From the NCBI GenBank assembly GCA_035360795.1, contig DAOSBJ010000022.1, positions 1 to 5,103 on the forward strand: 5,103 nucleotides of DNA, given 5' to 3'. This DNA comes from DAOOKJ01 sp035360795. GTDB lineage: Bacteria > Patescibacteriota > Minisyncoccia > UBA6257. Position 1 is the stretch's first letter. Each line of letters begins with the position of its first letter. A model generated the notes under the pieces. The model saw only the letters and a program-made list of their open reading frames with translations. It was not told where the DNA came from and searched no databases. This document shows, one piece after another, positions 1 through 5,103 of the stretch. Made by a program: the position numbers and the translations under genes.

Positions 1-539
1 GGAGGATTATTGATTTTTCTGATTAAAACTTTGTCATTATAGTTTAAATTAAAAAATTGACTTATTTTCAAAGCCAAAAGTTCTGATTGATTAAAACCGC
101 GCTCTTTTTTCTTTTTGGAATGTAAAGGCAATGGTACTACTAAAATTTCTTCCTTTTTATCTTTAACAAGATTCTGAAAAAAGAAACTATCTAATAAAAA
201 TTCTTTTAAAAGACAACTTAAAGGATTTATTAAATTAATAATTTTTTGATATTTAAAATAGTGGATAGTTTCTTTTAAAACATTGTTTTGATAACTAGAA
301 ACTGCTCCCAAAGCGCTAAGATAAGATTTTTTGCGGCAAAAGGAATGGAGTTTTCTCCAGTCAGTGATTTGTTTAAAACAATAAGGGCAGACAAATTCTG
401 AATTTAAATTTATCTGTTTTAGACAGTCATCGCATAACGGCCAATCATTTTTAGTTTCTTGATGACAATTTAAACATTGCCAAGGAAATAAAGTGTCAAG
501 TAAATTTTTATATAAAGAAATAAAAAAACGGTGGGGCAT
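1..539 (-). CDS. comF: ComF-family protein (competence / phosphoribosyltransferase-like), 3' end outside window
   Basis: Reading the minus strand from ATG at 539 gives 179 codons open to the left edge. The product has an N-terminal zinc-ribbon region with C22-x2-C25, C36-x2-C39, C51-x2-C54, and H65-x2-C68 where most relatives have a fourth Cys pair. Near residues 134-156 is the ComF hallmark VVPLPLHSKKKKERGFNQSE followed by LLA, then an R-K-I-N-N-P-P segment like the family's R-x-x-x-T-x-P-Q. The PRPP-loop (DD-x-x-TTG) expected about 20 residues later lies beyond the edge; family members run about 220-240 residues, so roughly 50 are missing. ComF is a cytoplasmic protein needed for DNA uptake during transformation; its exact reaction is unsettled. 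The start is fixed because the only upstream in-frame codons before a TGA at 587-585 contain no ATG, GTG or TTG. No Shine-Dalgarno is visible. The gene is divergent from the pilus genes. Confidence 0.92.
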   Translation of the reverse strand, partial: MPHRFFISLYKNLLDTLFPWQCLNCHQETKNDWPLCDDCLKQINLNSEFVCPYCFKQITDWRKLHSFCRKKSYLSALGAVSSYQNNVLKETIHYFKYQKIINLINPLSCLLKEFLLDSFFFQNLVKDKKEEILVVPLPLHSKKKKERGFNQSELLALKISQFFNLNYNDKVLIRKINNP

Positions 540-559
540 ACATAAAAAATAATAAATAA

Positions 560-588
560 AAAATAAAAGATAAAAGATAAAAAATCAA
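560..588 (-). promoter_or_regulatory. Possible weak promoter for comF
   Basis: On the minus strand a TTGATT (588-583) is followed after 17 nt by TATTTT (565-560), ending 20 nt before the comF ATG. The TTGATT hexamer is the same as in the pilM promoter. The region is almost pure A/T, so a 4-of-6 match for the -10 is weak evidence and other placements are possible, such as TATTAT at 554-549. Confidence 0.3.
563..582. repeat. Short A-rich tandem repeat (7-nt unit ATAAAAG)
   Basis: Two perfect ATAAAAG units and a third unit ending in A instead of G sit in the comF-pilM intergenic region. It is low-complexity A-rich DNA in the comF upstream region and may simply reflect base composition. Confidence 0.5.
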
Positions 589-617
589 AAAACAGAGATT
601 TAAATTCGGATGTTTGC

Positions 618-637
618 AAGGCGTTGATTATCGCCTT
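618..637. repeat. Inverted repeat overlapping the pilM promoter -35 box
   Basis: AAGGCG (618-623) and CGCCTT (632-637) are perfect 6-bp arms around an 8-nt loop that contains the TTGATT -35 hexamer. It is the most GC-rich patch of the intergenic region. The arms plus the following TT resemble a small terminator, but no gene reads into it from the left because comF points away. An operator for the divergent pair is the more natural reading, without direct evidence. Confidence 0.5.
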
Positions 638-653
638 TTCTATATGTTATACT
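624..653 (+). promoter_or_regulatory. Sigma70-like promoter for pilM, extended -10
   Basis: TTGATT (624-629), an 18-nt spacer and TATACT (648-653), with TG at 645-646 one base before the -10 box, give an extended -10 (TGnTATACT). Transcription would start near 660, leaving a leader of about 16 nt before the pilM ATG at 676 and no Shine-Dalgarno in it. Confidence 0.7.
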
Positions 654-675
654 ATTATAACAAATATAAAACCTT

Positions 676-1728
676 ATGGGAATTTTTGGCCAAAATGAAT
701 TTTTGGGAATTGATATTGGCACCACTTCAATAAAAATTGTTGAACTTAAAATTAGAAAAGAGAGGGTGGAACTTTCAAACTACGGAATTTTAGAAAAATA
801 CGGCCACCTGGAAAGAATTAATGATGCTTTGCAGACAATGAGTTTTAAACTGCTTGAAGAAAGTACATCTTTGTTGTTAAAAGAATTGCTTTCAAAAACA
901 AAAATAAAAACTAGAGATTCATATATTGCCCTGCCAAGTTTTACCGGCTTTGCAGTTTTGGTGGAATTTCCAATAATGACTGATAAAGAATTATCACAGG
1001 CAATTAAGTATCAGGCTGGTCAATATATTCCAATGACTTTGCAAGAAATGACTTTGGATTGGCAAGTGGAAAAAAGAACTGAAGATAGAATTTATGTGCT
1101 TTTGATTGCTATTCCAACAGACATTATTCAAAGATACGCTAAAACTGCTGAACTCTCTAAATTAAATTTAAAAGGATTAGAACTGGAAAATATTTCTTTG
1201 GCCCATCTTTTTTCAAAAAAAGAAAATGCTCCTTTTGTTTTGGTTGATATTGGGGGAAGGGCGAGTTCAATTAGCGTTATTGATGACGGGACTTTAATGA
1301 TGTCAAGAAATCTTGATACTGCTGGCGGAGATATTACTCAGGTGATTGCTACTGCTTTGGGTATTAATCCTTTCAGGGCAGAAGAAATTAAAAAAACTTA
1401 TGGTTTATATATCGAATCTAAAGGCGAGTTAAATATCGTTAGTTTAGTGGTGCCATTACTTGATGTGATTAAAAGAGAAATTGAAAAAGTAATTAATAAT
1501 TATTATTTAAAGACCAAAAAGAAAGTGGAAAAAGTAATTCTTACAGGTGGTGGCGCTAATTTAAAAGGATTAGATGAATATTATTCTAAACAACTTTTAA
1601 TGCCAGTAATCTTGGGCAATCCTTTTAATTTGGGGCTAATTTCTTATAATCCAAAATTAGCGCCAATTTTAGCCGAAATAGGAACGAATTTAGCAACTGC
1701 TTGTGCTGTTGCTTTAAAATTAAAATAA
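676..1728 (+). CDS. pilM: PilM, actin-like type IV pilus assembly protein
   Basis: This 350-residue protein matches PilM in length and layout. Near the N terminus GIDIGTTSIK (11-20) is the actin/FtsA-type phosphate-1 loop with D13. Residues about 84-120 form the region with ALPSFTGF and EFPIMTDKELSQAIKYQAGQ typical of PilM. DIGG (191-194) is the phosphate-2 motif, AGGD (216-219) follows, and TGGGANLKGL (290-299) is the adenosine motif. The tail ending AVALKLK corresponds to the family's usual GLALR-like end. PilM binds ATP in the cytoplasm and docks on the N-terminal tail of PilN, linking the membrane alignment complex to the assembly ATPase. The ATG at 676 is the first possible start after an in-frame TAA at 667-669. 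There is no Shine-Dalgarno. It leads the plus-strand series, with 74 nt separating it from the pilN-like gene. Confidence 0.95.
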   Translation: MGIFGQNEFLGIDIGTTSIKIVELKIRKERVELSNYGILEKYGHLERINDALQTMSFKLLEESTSLLLKELLSKTKIKTRDSYIALPSFTGFAVLVEFPIMTDKELSQAIKYQAGQYIPMTLQEMTLDWQVEKRTEDRIYVLLIAIPTDIIQRYAKTAELSKLNLKGLELENISLAHLFSKKENAPFVLVDIGGRASSISVIDDGTLMMSRNLDTAGGDITQVIATALGINPFRAEEIKKTYGLYIESKGELNIVSLVVPLLDVIKREIEKVINNYYLKTKKKVEKVILTGGGANLKGLDEYYSKQLLMPVILGNPFNLGLISYNPKLAPILAEIGTNLATACAVALKLK

Positions 1729-1755
1729 ATAAAAATAAAATAAAACGCCAAACTA

Positions 1756-1784
1756 TTGCTTGACAGTAAAAAATTTAATATAAT
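1756..1784 (+). promoter_or_regulatory. Probable internal promoter before the pilN-like gene
   Basis: A perfect TATAAT (1779-1784) lies 18 nt before the pilN ATG. Two -35 candidates overlap: TTGACA (1760-1765), perfect but only 13 nt away, and TTGCTT (1756-1761), weaker but at the ideal 17 nt. Transcription would start near 1791, giving a leader of about 12 nt without Shine-Dalgarno. No terminator is seen after pilM, so read-through from the pilM promoter is also likely. Confidence 0.55.
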
Positions 1785-1792
1785 AAAAGCAA
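1756..1792. repeat. Inverted repeat bracketing the internal promoter
   Basis: TTGCTT (1756-1761) and AAGCAA (1787-1792) are perfect 6-bp arms separated by 25 nt, with the -10 box between them. The arms start 31 bp apart, close to three helical turns. Six-base arms at this distance can arise by chance. Confidence 0.3.
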
Positions 1793-1802
1793 GATAAAAT
1801 AA

Positions 1803-2354
1803 ATGCCAACCGTAGATTTAGAATCCTTAAAACAAACTAAAACACCGCCTACTTGGCCAAGGGGATTTTTCTTTTTTTCTCTTACTATATTTTTGATAGT
1901 TTTAGGCGCTTTTCTGGCACTAAATTATTTTTATCTTCCTCAGCAAGAGAATGTTTTAAATGGATATAAAAAAGAATATCAAAAAATTAGAAGTCAGTTT
2001 CCATTAGAAAAAGAAGAAGAAGTAGTTTTATTTGAAAAAAGATTGAATTTGCTAAAAGGACTTTTAGACCAGCATCCTTATTTTTCCAAGGCGCTAATAA
2101 AATTAGAAGAAATTACTCATCCTTTGGTTTATTATACGAATTTTGAATATTCGAGAGAAAAAAATTCTTTGAGTTTGCAGGGAATTGCCAATGACCAATA
2201 TGTTTTTAGCGAAGCGGTAAACGGATTAATTAATCATCCAGAAATAATTCAAACGGTAGTCGTCAAAGAAATGAGATCTAATACCAGTCAGGGGACAACT
2301 GTTTCTTTTAGTTTAGAAGTTATTTTTAATCCCAATATTTTTAAATTTCAATAA
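1803..2354 (+). CDS. pilN: PilN-like type IV pilus inner-membrane protein
   Basis: The 183-residue product has a 20-residue cytoplasmic tail, one transmembrane helix (about 21-45, starting with four Phe), a charged helical and probably coiled-coil segment (about 50-100), and a C-terminal alpha/beta domain. In that domain NSLSLQGIANDQYVFSEAVN (121-140) followed by a V-rich strand looks like the PilN ferredoxin-like fold. This architecture, the position between pilM and pilO, and similar size support PilN; sequence identity to classical PilN is clearly low. PilN would bind PilM with its tail and pair with PilO outside the membrane. The tail reads VDLESL (4-9) where classical PilN has an I-N-L-L-P motif. 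The start is certain: an in-frame TAA at 1800-1802 directly precedes the ATG. There is no Shine-Dalgarno. The stop is 8 nt before pilO. Confidence 0.8.
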   Translation: MPTVDLESLKQTKTPPTWPRGFFFFSLTIFLIVLGAFLALNYFYLPQQENVLNGYKKEYQKIRSQFPLEKEEEVVLFEKRLNLLKGLLDQHPYFSKALIKLEEITHPLVYYTNFEYSREKNSLSLQGIANDQYVFSEAVNGLINHPEIIQTVVVKEMRSNTSQGTTVSFSLEVIFNPNIFKFQ

Positions 2355-2362
2355 TTAATTAA

Positions 2363-2983
2363 ATGCGAGAAACTACCAAACAAAATTTAGCCATTCTTTT
2401 CATCACCCTTTTTCTTGCCGGTTCTTTGTATGTTTTTATTAGTTACATCAACCCTTCGGTTCAACGCGTCAAAGAACTTAAAAAAGAAATCGGAGAAGAA
2501 AAAATTAAACTTGAACAGATTCAGGCCTATTATAAAAAATCAGAAGAACTAATTCAGACTTATCTTAATTTGGGAGAGGAAATAACAAAGATTGACTTGT
2601 CTTTGCCAAAAGACCCTCAAAGCGCCCAAATCATTGCGGTTCTAGATAAAATTTTTAAAGACAATAATGTTATCATTAACTCTCTTTCTTTTAATGAAGG
2701 AAGCAAAAATGACTACAAATATTTAGAAGTAAAAGTGGATTTTTCTTCTTCTTATGAAGTGTTTAAAACTATCTCTGCAGAATTAGAAAAAGAATTGCGT
2801 TTGATAGATATTGATAAAGTTAGTATTAAAAGCGCTGTTCCAGTTCAACAGCAGACAATTTCTAAAACAACTGCTAAATCTTCTAAAACCGCCAAAACAA
2901 CTAAACTCTCTTCCCCTGTTTTGCAATTTGATGTCAGCATTCTAACCTATTATTTACCTCAAGAAAATCTTGAAAAAACAACT
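2363..2983 (+). CDS. pilO: PilO, type IV pilus alignment-complex protein, C-terminal end lost in assembly gap
   Basis: The 207 readable codons encode a short cytoplasmic tail, a transmembrane helix (about 9-28), a charged coiled coil (about 33-78), then the PilO domain: LSLPKDPQSAQIIAVLDKIF (79-98) followed by NNVIINSLSF (101-110) is the family's recognisable start of the ferredoxin-like domain. A K/S/T-rich stretch (about 160-185) interrupts the domain before a final strand LQFDVSILTYYLP (187-199), so only a short tail is probably missing. PilO pairs with PilN and helps position the pilus machine. The ATG follows directly on an in-frame TAA (2360-2362), fixing the start; the 8-nt spacer is TTAATTAA, with no Shine-Dalgarno, so translation may be coupled to pilN. 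Reading through the Ns to the TAG at 3092-3094 is meaningless because the gap size is not known. Confidence 0.88.
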
Positions 2984-3083
2984 NNNNNNNNNNNNNNNNN
3001 NNNNNNNNNNNNNNNNNNNNNNNNNNNNNNNNNNNNNNNNNNNNNNNNNNNNNNNNNNNNNNNNNNNNNNNNNNNNNNNNNNN
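2984..3083. other. Assembly gap of 100 Ns
   Basis: Exactly 100 undetermined bases join two contigs. That number is the customary placeholder for a scaffold gap of unknown length, so reading frames cannot be carried across it. It hides the pilO stop codon and any ribosome binding site or upstream start of the next gene. Confidence 0.98.
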
Positions 3084-3084
3084 A

Positions 3085-3378
3085 ATGGCAATAGAAATTC
3101 AAAAAGAAAAAAAAGGAAATCCATTTATTTGGCTAATTGTCATCGCCATTATTGGCATTGGCGGTTGGTTTTTATGGCAGATATTCCAGCCCTCAAAATT
3201 AGTTTCTGAGCCGAAAGTTCAGGATATTTTACCCCCCACTGCCCAATCTTTAATAGAAGCAAGATTAGATACTCAAGGAGTTTTAAATCATCCAGTTTTT
3301 CAAAGTTTAACGCCTCATTTAAACTGGCCTCCACCACCTCCGGCATTAGGTAAAACTAATCCCTTTCAACCCTTTTAA
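3085..3378 (+). CDS. Small single-pass membrane protein in the pilP position of the pilus cluster
   Basis: The 97-residue product has a basic N-terminal tail (EIQKEKKGNPF), one strong transmembrane helix (about 14-34, ending in GGWFLWQIF), and a soluble part of about 60 residues with VLNHPVFQSL (66-75), a run of five prolines (82-86) and the end GKTNPFQPF (89-97). I do not recognise a named family. Its place between pilO and pilB, plus an N-P-F end recalling the D/N-P-F motif of PilP and GspC-like proteins, suggests a partner of the PilN/PilO complex; this is inference. PilP is normally a lipoprotein with a beta domain, and no lipobox or such domain is seen here. The ATG lies one base after the assembly gap, so an earlier in-frame start cannot be excluded, although the basic tail before the helix looks complete. 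Confidence 0.75.
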   Translation: MAIEIQKEKKGNPFIWLIVIAIIGIGGWFLWQIFQPSKLVSEPKVQDILPPTAQSLIEARLDTQGVLNHPVFQSLTPHLNWPPPPPALGKTNPFQPF

Positions 3379-3388
3379 TAAATTAATT

Positions 3389-3392
3389 AGGG
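3389..3392 (+). promoter_or_regulatory. Shine-Dalgarno-like site that decides the pilB start
   Basis: AGGG ends five bases before the ATG at 3398. It is the only plausible Shine-Dalgarno before any gene in the window. The nearer ATG at 3393 runs into TGA after two codons, so 3398 is the working start. Confidence 0.6.
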
Positions 3393-3397
3393 ATGGC

Positions 3398-5103
3398 ATG
3401 ATTCAAGAAGAACTTTTTTTATCAATCCTTATTCAGCGCCAACTTATTTCCGAAACCCAGGCAAAACAAATTTTACAAGAAGCAAAGAGTTTAGACAAAA
3501 GAGCAGAAGAAGTAATTTATTCAAAAAAATTAGTTGAAGAAAAAACAGTCGCTCAAATAAAAAGCGAACTTTTTAAATTACCAATTAAATTTTTTGAGAA
3601 AAACGAAATTATTCCTCGTGATGTTTTGCATTTAATTCCTGAGGATACTGCCAGACATTACAAATTTATTGCTTTTAAAAAAGAAGAAGATACTCTCTCA
3701 ATTGGAATGGTTTTTCCTGATGACATTAGAGCCCAAGAAGCAGTCAAGTTTATTTTAAATCGTTTAAATTTGAAATTTAAAGTTTTTATCATTACTCCTT
3801 CGGATTTAAAATTGGCTTTAAGCCAATACCAGACTTTTATAGAAGAATTCAATCAGTTATTAAGCGATTTTCAAAAAAAATTCGCCGCTCAAGCAAAAAA
3901 GGAAATTTCTTCCTATAAACTGGTCGATTTAGAATCAACTCAGGGAGTGGTTTCTGAAGAAGCGCCAATTATTAAACTTTTTGCCTCAATTTTAAAATAC
4001 GCAGTTCGCTCAAGGGCTTCAGATATTCATCTAGAACCAGAAAGAAATGTTTTGCGGGTGCGTTTTCGAATTGATGGCAATCTGTCAACCGCTCTTTCTT
4101 TGCCCTTAATGGTTCATCCGGCAATTATCAGCCGAATTAAAATAATGGCTAATTTAAAAATAGATGAAACCAGAATTCCCCAGGATGGCAGATTTTTCAC
4201 CATTGTTGACGATAAAGAAATAGATTTTAGAATTTCCACTTTTCCCACTGCTTTGGGAGAAAAAGTTGCCATTAGAATTTTAGACCCTTCAGTTGGCTTA
4301 AAAAGCATTCACGAATTAGGACTGGAAGGAAAAAATTTAGAAATCTTGGAAAAAGAAGTCTTAAAACCTTATGGAATGATTTTGATTACCGGACCGACTG
4401 GCTCAGGAAAAACTACGACTTTATACGCGATCCTTCAAGTTTTAAATCAGGAAAAAGTCAATATTGTTTCTTTGGAAGACCCGGTTGAATATACTATTGA
4501 AGGAATAAATCAATCGCAAGTTTTGCCAGAAATTGGTTATACTTTTGCCAGAGGTCTGCGCCATATGGTTCGCCAAGATCCAGACATTATTATGGTTGGC
4601 GAAATCAGAGATAAAGAAACTGCCGAATTAGCGGTTCAATCTGCTTTAACCGGTCATTTGGTTTTATCAACGTTACATACCAATAATGCCATTGGTGTGA
4701 TTCCCAGATTGATTGATTTGGGAGTAGAGCCGTTTTTAATTCCTTCGTCATTAAATTTAATGATTGCCCAGAGATTAGCCAGAAGACTTTGTCCTGACTG
4801 CAAAGTTCGGATTTTAGCCAATGAAGTAGAAGCAAAAATCATTGAAGAAGGCTTAAAAGATTTGCCTCTCCAAACAAAAGAAAAATTGCCGTACCACCCG
4901 CCTTACTATATTTATAAATCTCAGGGATGTCAGACTTGTAATAAAAAAGGTTATTTAGGCAGAATTGGCCTTTTTGAAATTTTGCAGATGACAAAAGAAG
5001 TAGAAGAAATTGTTTTAACTCAACCTTCTCAAGAAAAATTAACCAATGAAGCAAAGCGCCAAGGAATGATTACTTTGCGCCAAGACGGAATAATAAAAGT
5101 TTT
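3398..5103 (+). CDS. pilB: PilB/GspE-type pilus assembly ATPase, 3' end outside window
   Basis: The 568 readable codons encode a near-complete GspE/PilB secretion ATPase. An N-terminal helical part and GspE-N domain cover about 1-145. The N2 and ATPase core follow with ASDIHLEP (207-214), RIDG (224-227), RIPQDGRF (259-266) and STFPTALGEKVAIRIL (280-295). Walker A is GPTGSGKTT (332-340, K338), the Glu box LEDPVEY (359-365), Walker B DIIMVGEIRD (396-405), and the His box GHLVLSTLHTNN (419-430). A zinc-binding tetracysteine, C465-x2-C468 and C511-x2-C514, marks PilB/GspE rather than the retraction ATPase PilT. The hexamer powers pilin polymerisation at the cytoplasmic face of the membrane. The end GMITLRQDGIIKV sits 15-25 residues before the usual terminus. 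The start lies 19 nt after the small membrane protein gene. GspE of type II secretion is the alternative, but pilM and pilO upstream favour a pilus. Confidence 0.95.
   Translation, partial: MIQEELFLSILIQRQLISETQAKQILQEAKSLDKRAEEVIYSKKLVEEKTVAQIKSELFKLPIKFFEKNEIIPRDVLHLIPEDTARHYKFIAFKKEEDTLSIGMVFPDDIRAQEAVKFILNRLNLKFKVFIITPSDLKLALSQYQTFIEEFNQLLSDFQKKFAAQAKKEISSYKLVDLESTQGVVSEEAPIIKLFASILKYAVRSRASDIHLEPERNVLRVRFRIDGNLSTALSLPLMVHPAIISRIKIMANLKIDETRIPQDGRFFTIVDDKEIDFRISTFPTALGEKVAIRILDPSVGLKSIHELGLEGKNLEILEKEVLKPYGMILITGPTGSGKTTTLYAILQVLNQEKVNIVSLEDPVEYTIEGINQSQVLPEIGYTFARGLRHMVRQDPDIIMVGEIRDKETAELAVQSALTGHLVLSTLHTNNAIGVIPRLIDLGVEPFLIPSSLNLMIAQRLARRLCPDCKVRILANEVEAKIIEEGLKDLPLQTKEKLPYHPPYYIYKSQGCQTCNKKGYLGRIGLFEILQMTKEVEEIVLTQPSQEKLTNEAKRQGMITLRQDGIIKV

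Noticed and set aside
618..640. Rho-independent terminator
   Set aside because: The stem is only 6 bp with a short T run, and no gene transcribes into it from the left because comF is divergent. It also overlaps a good promoter.
540..675. CRISPR array or mobile-element end in the A-rich repeats
   Set aside because: The repeat unit is only 7 nt with no spacers, and there are no terminal inverted repeats, transposase or target duplications.
2970..3209. Plus-strand ORF through the N gap
   Set aside because: Most of it is undetermined bases and the remainder is a shifted frame of the small membrane protein gene.
3149..3346. Minus-strand ORF of 65 codons
   Set aside because: It lies entirely opposite the 97-residue membrane protein gene, has no recognisable domain, and its product looks like an antisense reading.
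3398..3850. c-di-GMP-binding MshEN-type N-terminal domain in PilB
   Set aside because: The N-terminal part has a GspE-N-like layout, but the characteristic R-L-G-x-x-L type motifs for c-di-GMP binding are not seen.
3658..5054. Five minus-strand ORFs of 62-76 codons (3658-3852, 4114-4308, 4605-4835, 4654-4842, 4839-5054)
   Set aside because: All are opposite the highly conserved pilB coding sequence; none has a recognisable domain or start signal. Two of them overlap each other in different frames, as shadows do.
676..5103. Alternative genetic code with UGA as sense codon (as in Gracilibacteria and Absconditabacteria)
   Set aside because: Every gene reads through conserved motifs without in-frame UGA, glycines use GGN codons, and tryptophan is UGG.

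Overview
The window is an AT-rich bacterial segment carrying the inner-membrane assembly genes of a type IV pilus and, divergent from them, a competence-type gene. On the minus strand at the left edge is a 3'-truncated comF-like gene (double-zinc-ribbon and phosphoribosyltransferase family). A 136-nt intergenic region follows, and then a plus-strand series runs to the right edge: pilM, a pilN-like gene, pilO (3' end lost in an assembly gap), a 97-residue single-pass membrane protein in the position where many bacteria have pilP, and a pilB/gspE-type assembly ATPase that is cut by the right edge close to its natural end.

The organism is probably an uncultured bacterium known from metagenome assembly. 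The reasons are low GC, short intergenic spaces, a run of exactly 100 Ns (the usual scaffold-gap placeholder), and mostly absent Shine-Dalgarno sequences. The reduced pilMNO-small ORF-pilB layout and weakly conserved PilN/PilO fit the Patescibacteria/CPR (Parcubacteria-like) group best. This is an inference from gene style; no rRNA or other marker is present. UGA is not used as a sense codon in the genes read here.

The genes work together as follows. PilM is a cytoplasmic actin-like protein that would bind the N-terminal tail of PilN. PilN and PilO are single-pass proteins with coiled-coil and ferredoxin-like periplasmic (or extracytoplasmic) domains that form the alignment complex. The 97-residue protein probably adds to that complex. 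PilB is the hexameric ATPase that drives pilin polymerisation. ComF is associated with natural transformation, and type IV pili take up DNA, so the divergent pair is consistent with a competence-linked pilus.

Two good sigma70-like promoters are visible, before pilM and before pilN. Both place the start codon about 20 nt after the -10 box with no Shine-Dalgarno. The window holds no evidence of a new defence system, mobile element, CRISPR array or RNA gene. The points of interest are the small pilP-position protein, the altered PilN tail, the K/S/T-rich insert in PilO that recurs at the assembly gap, and the promoter architecture.
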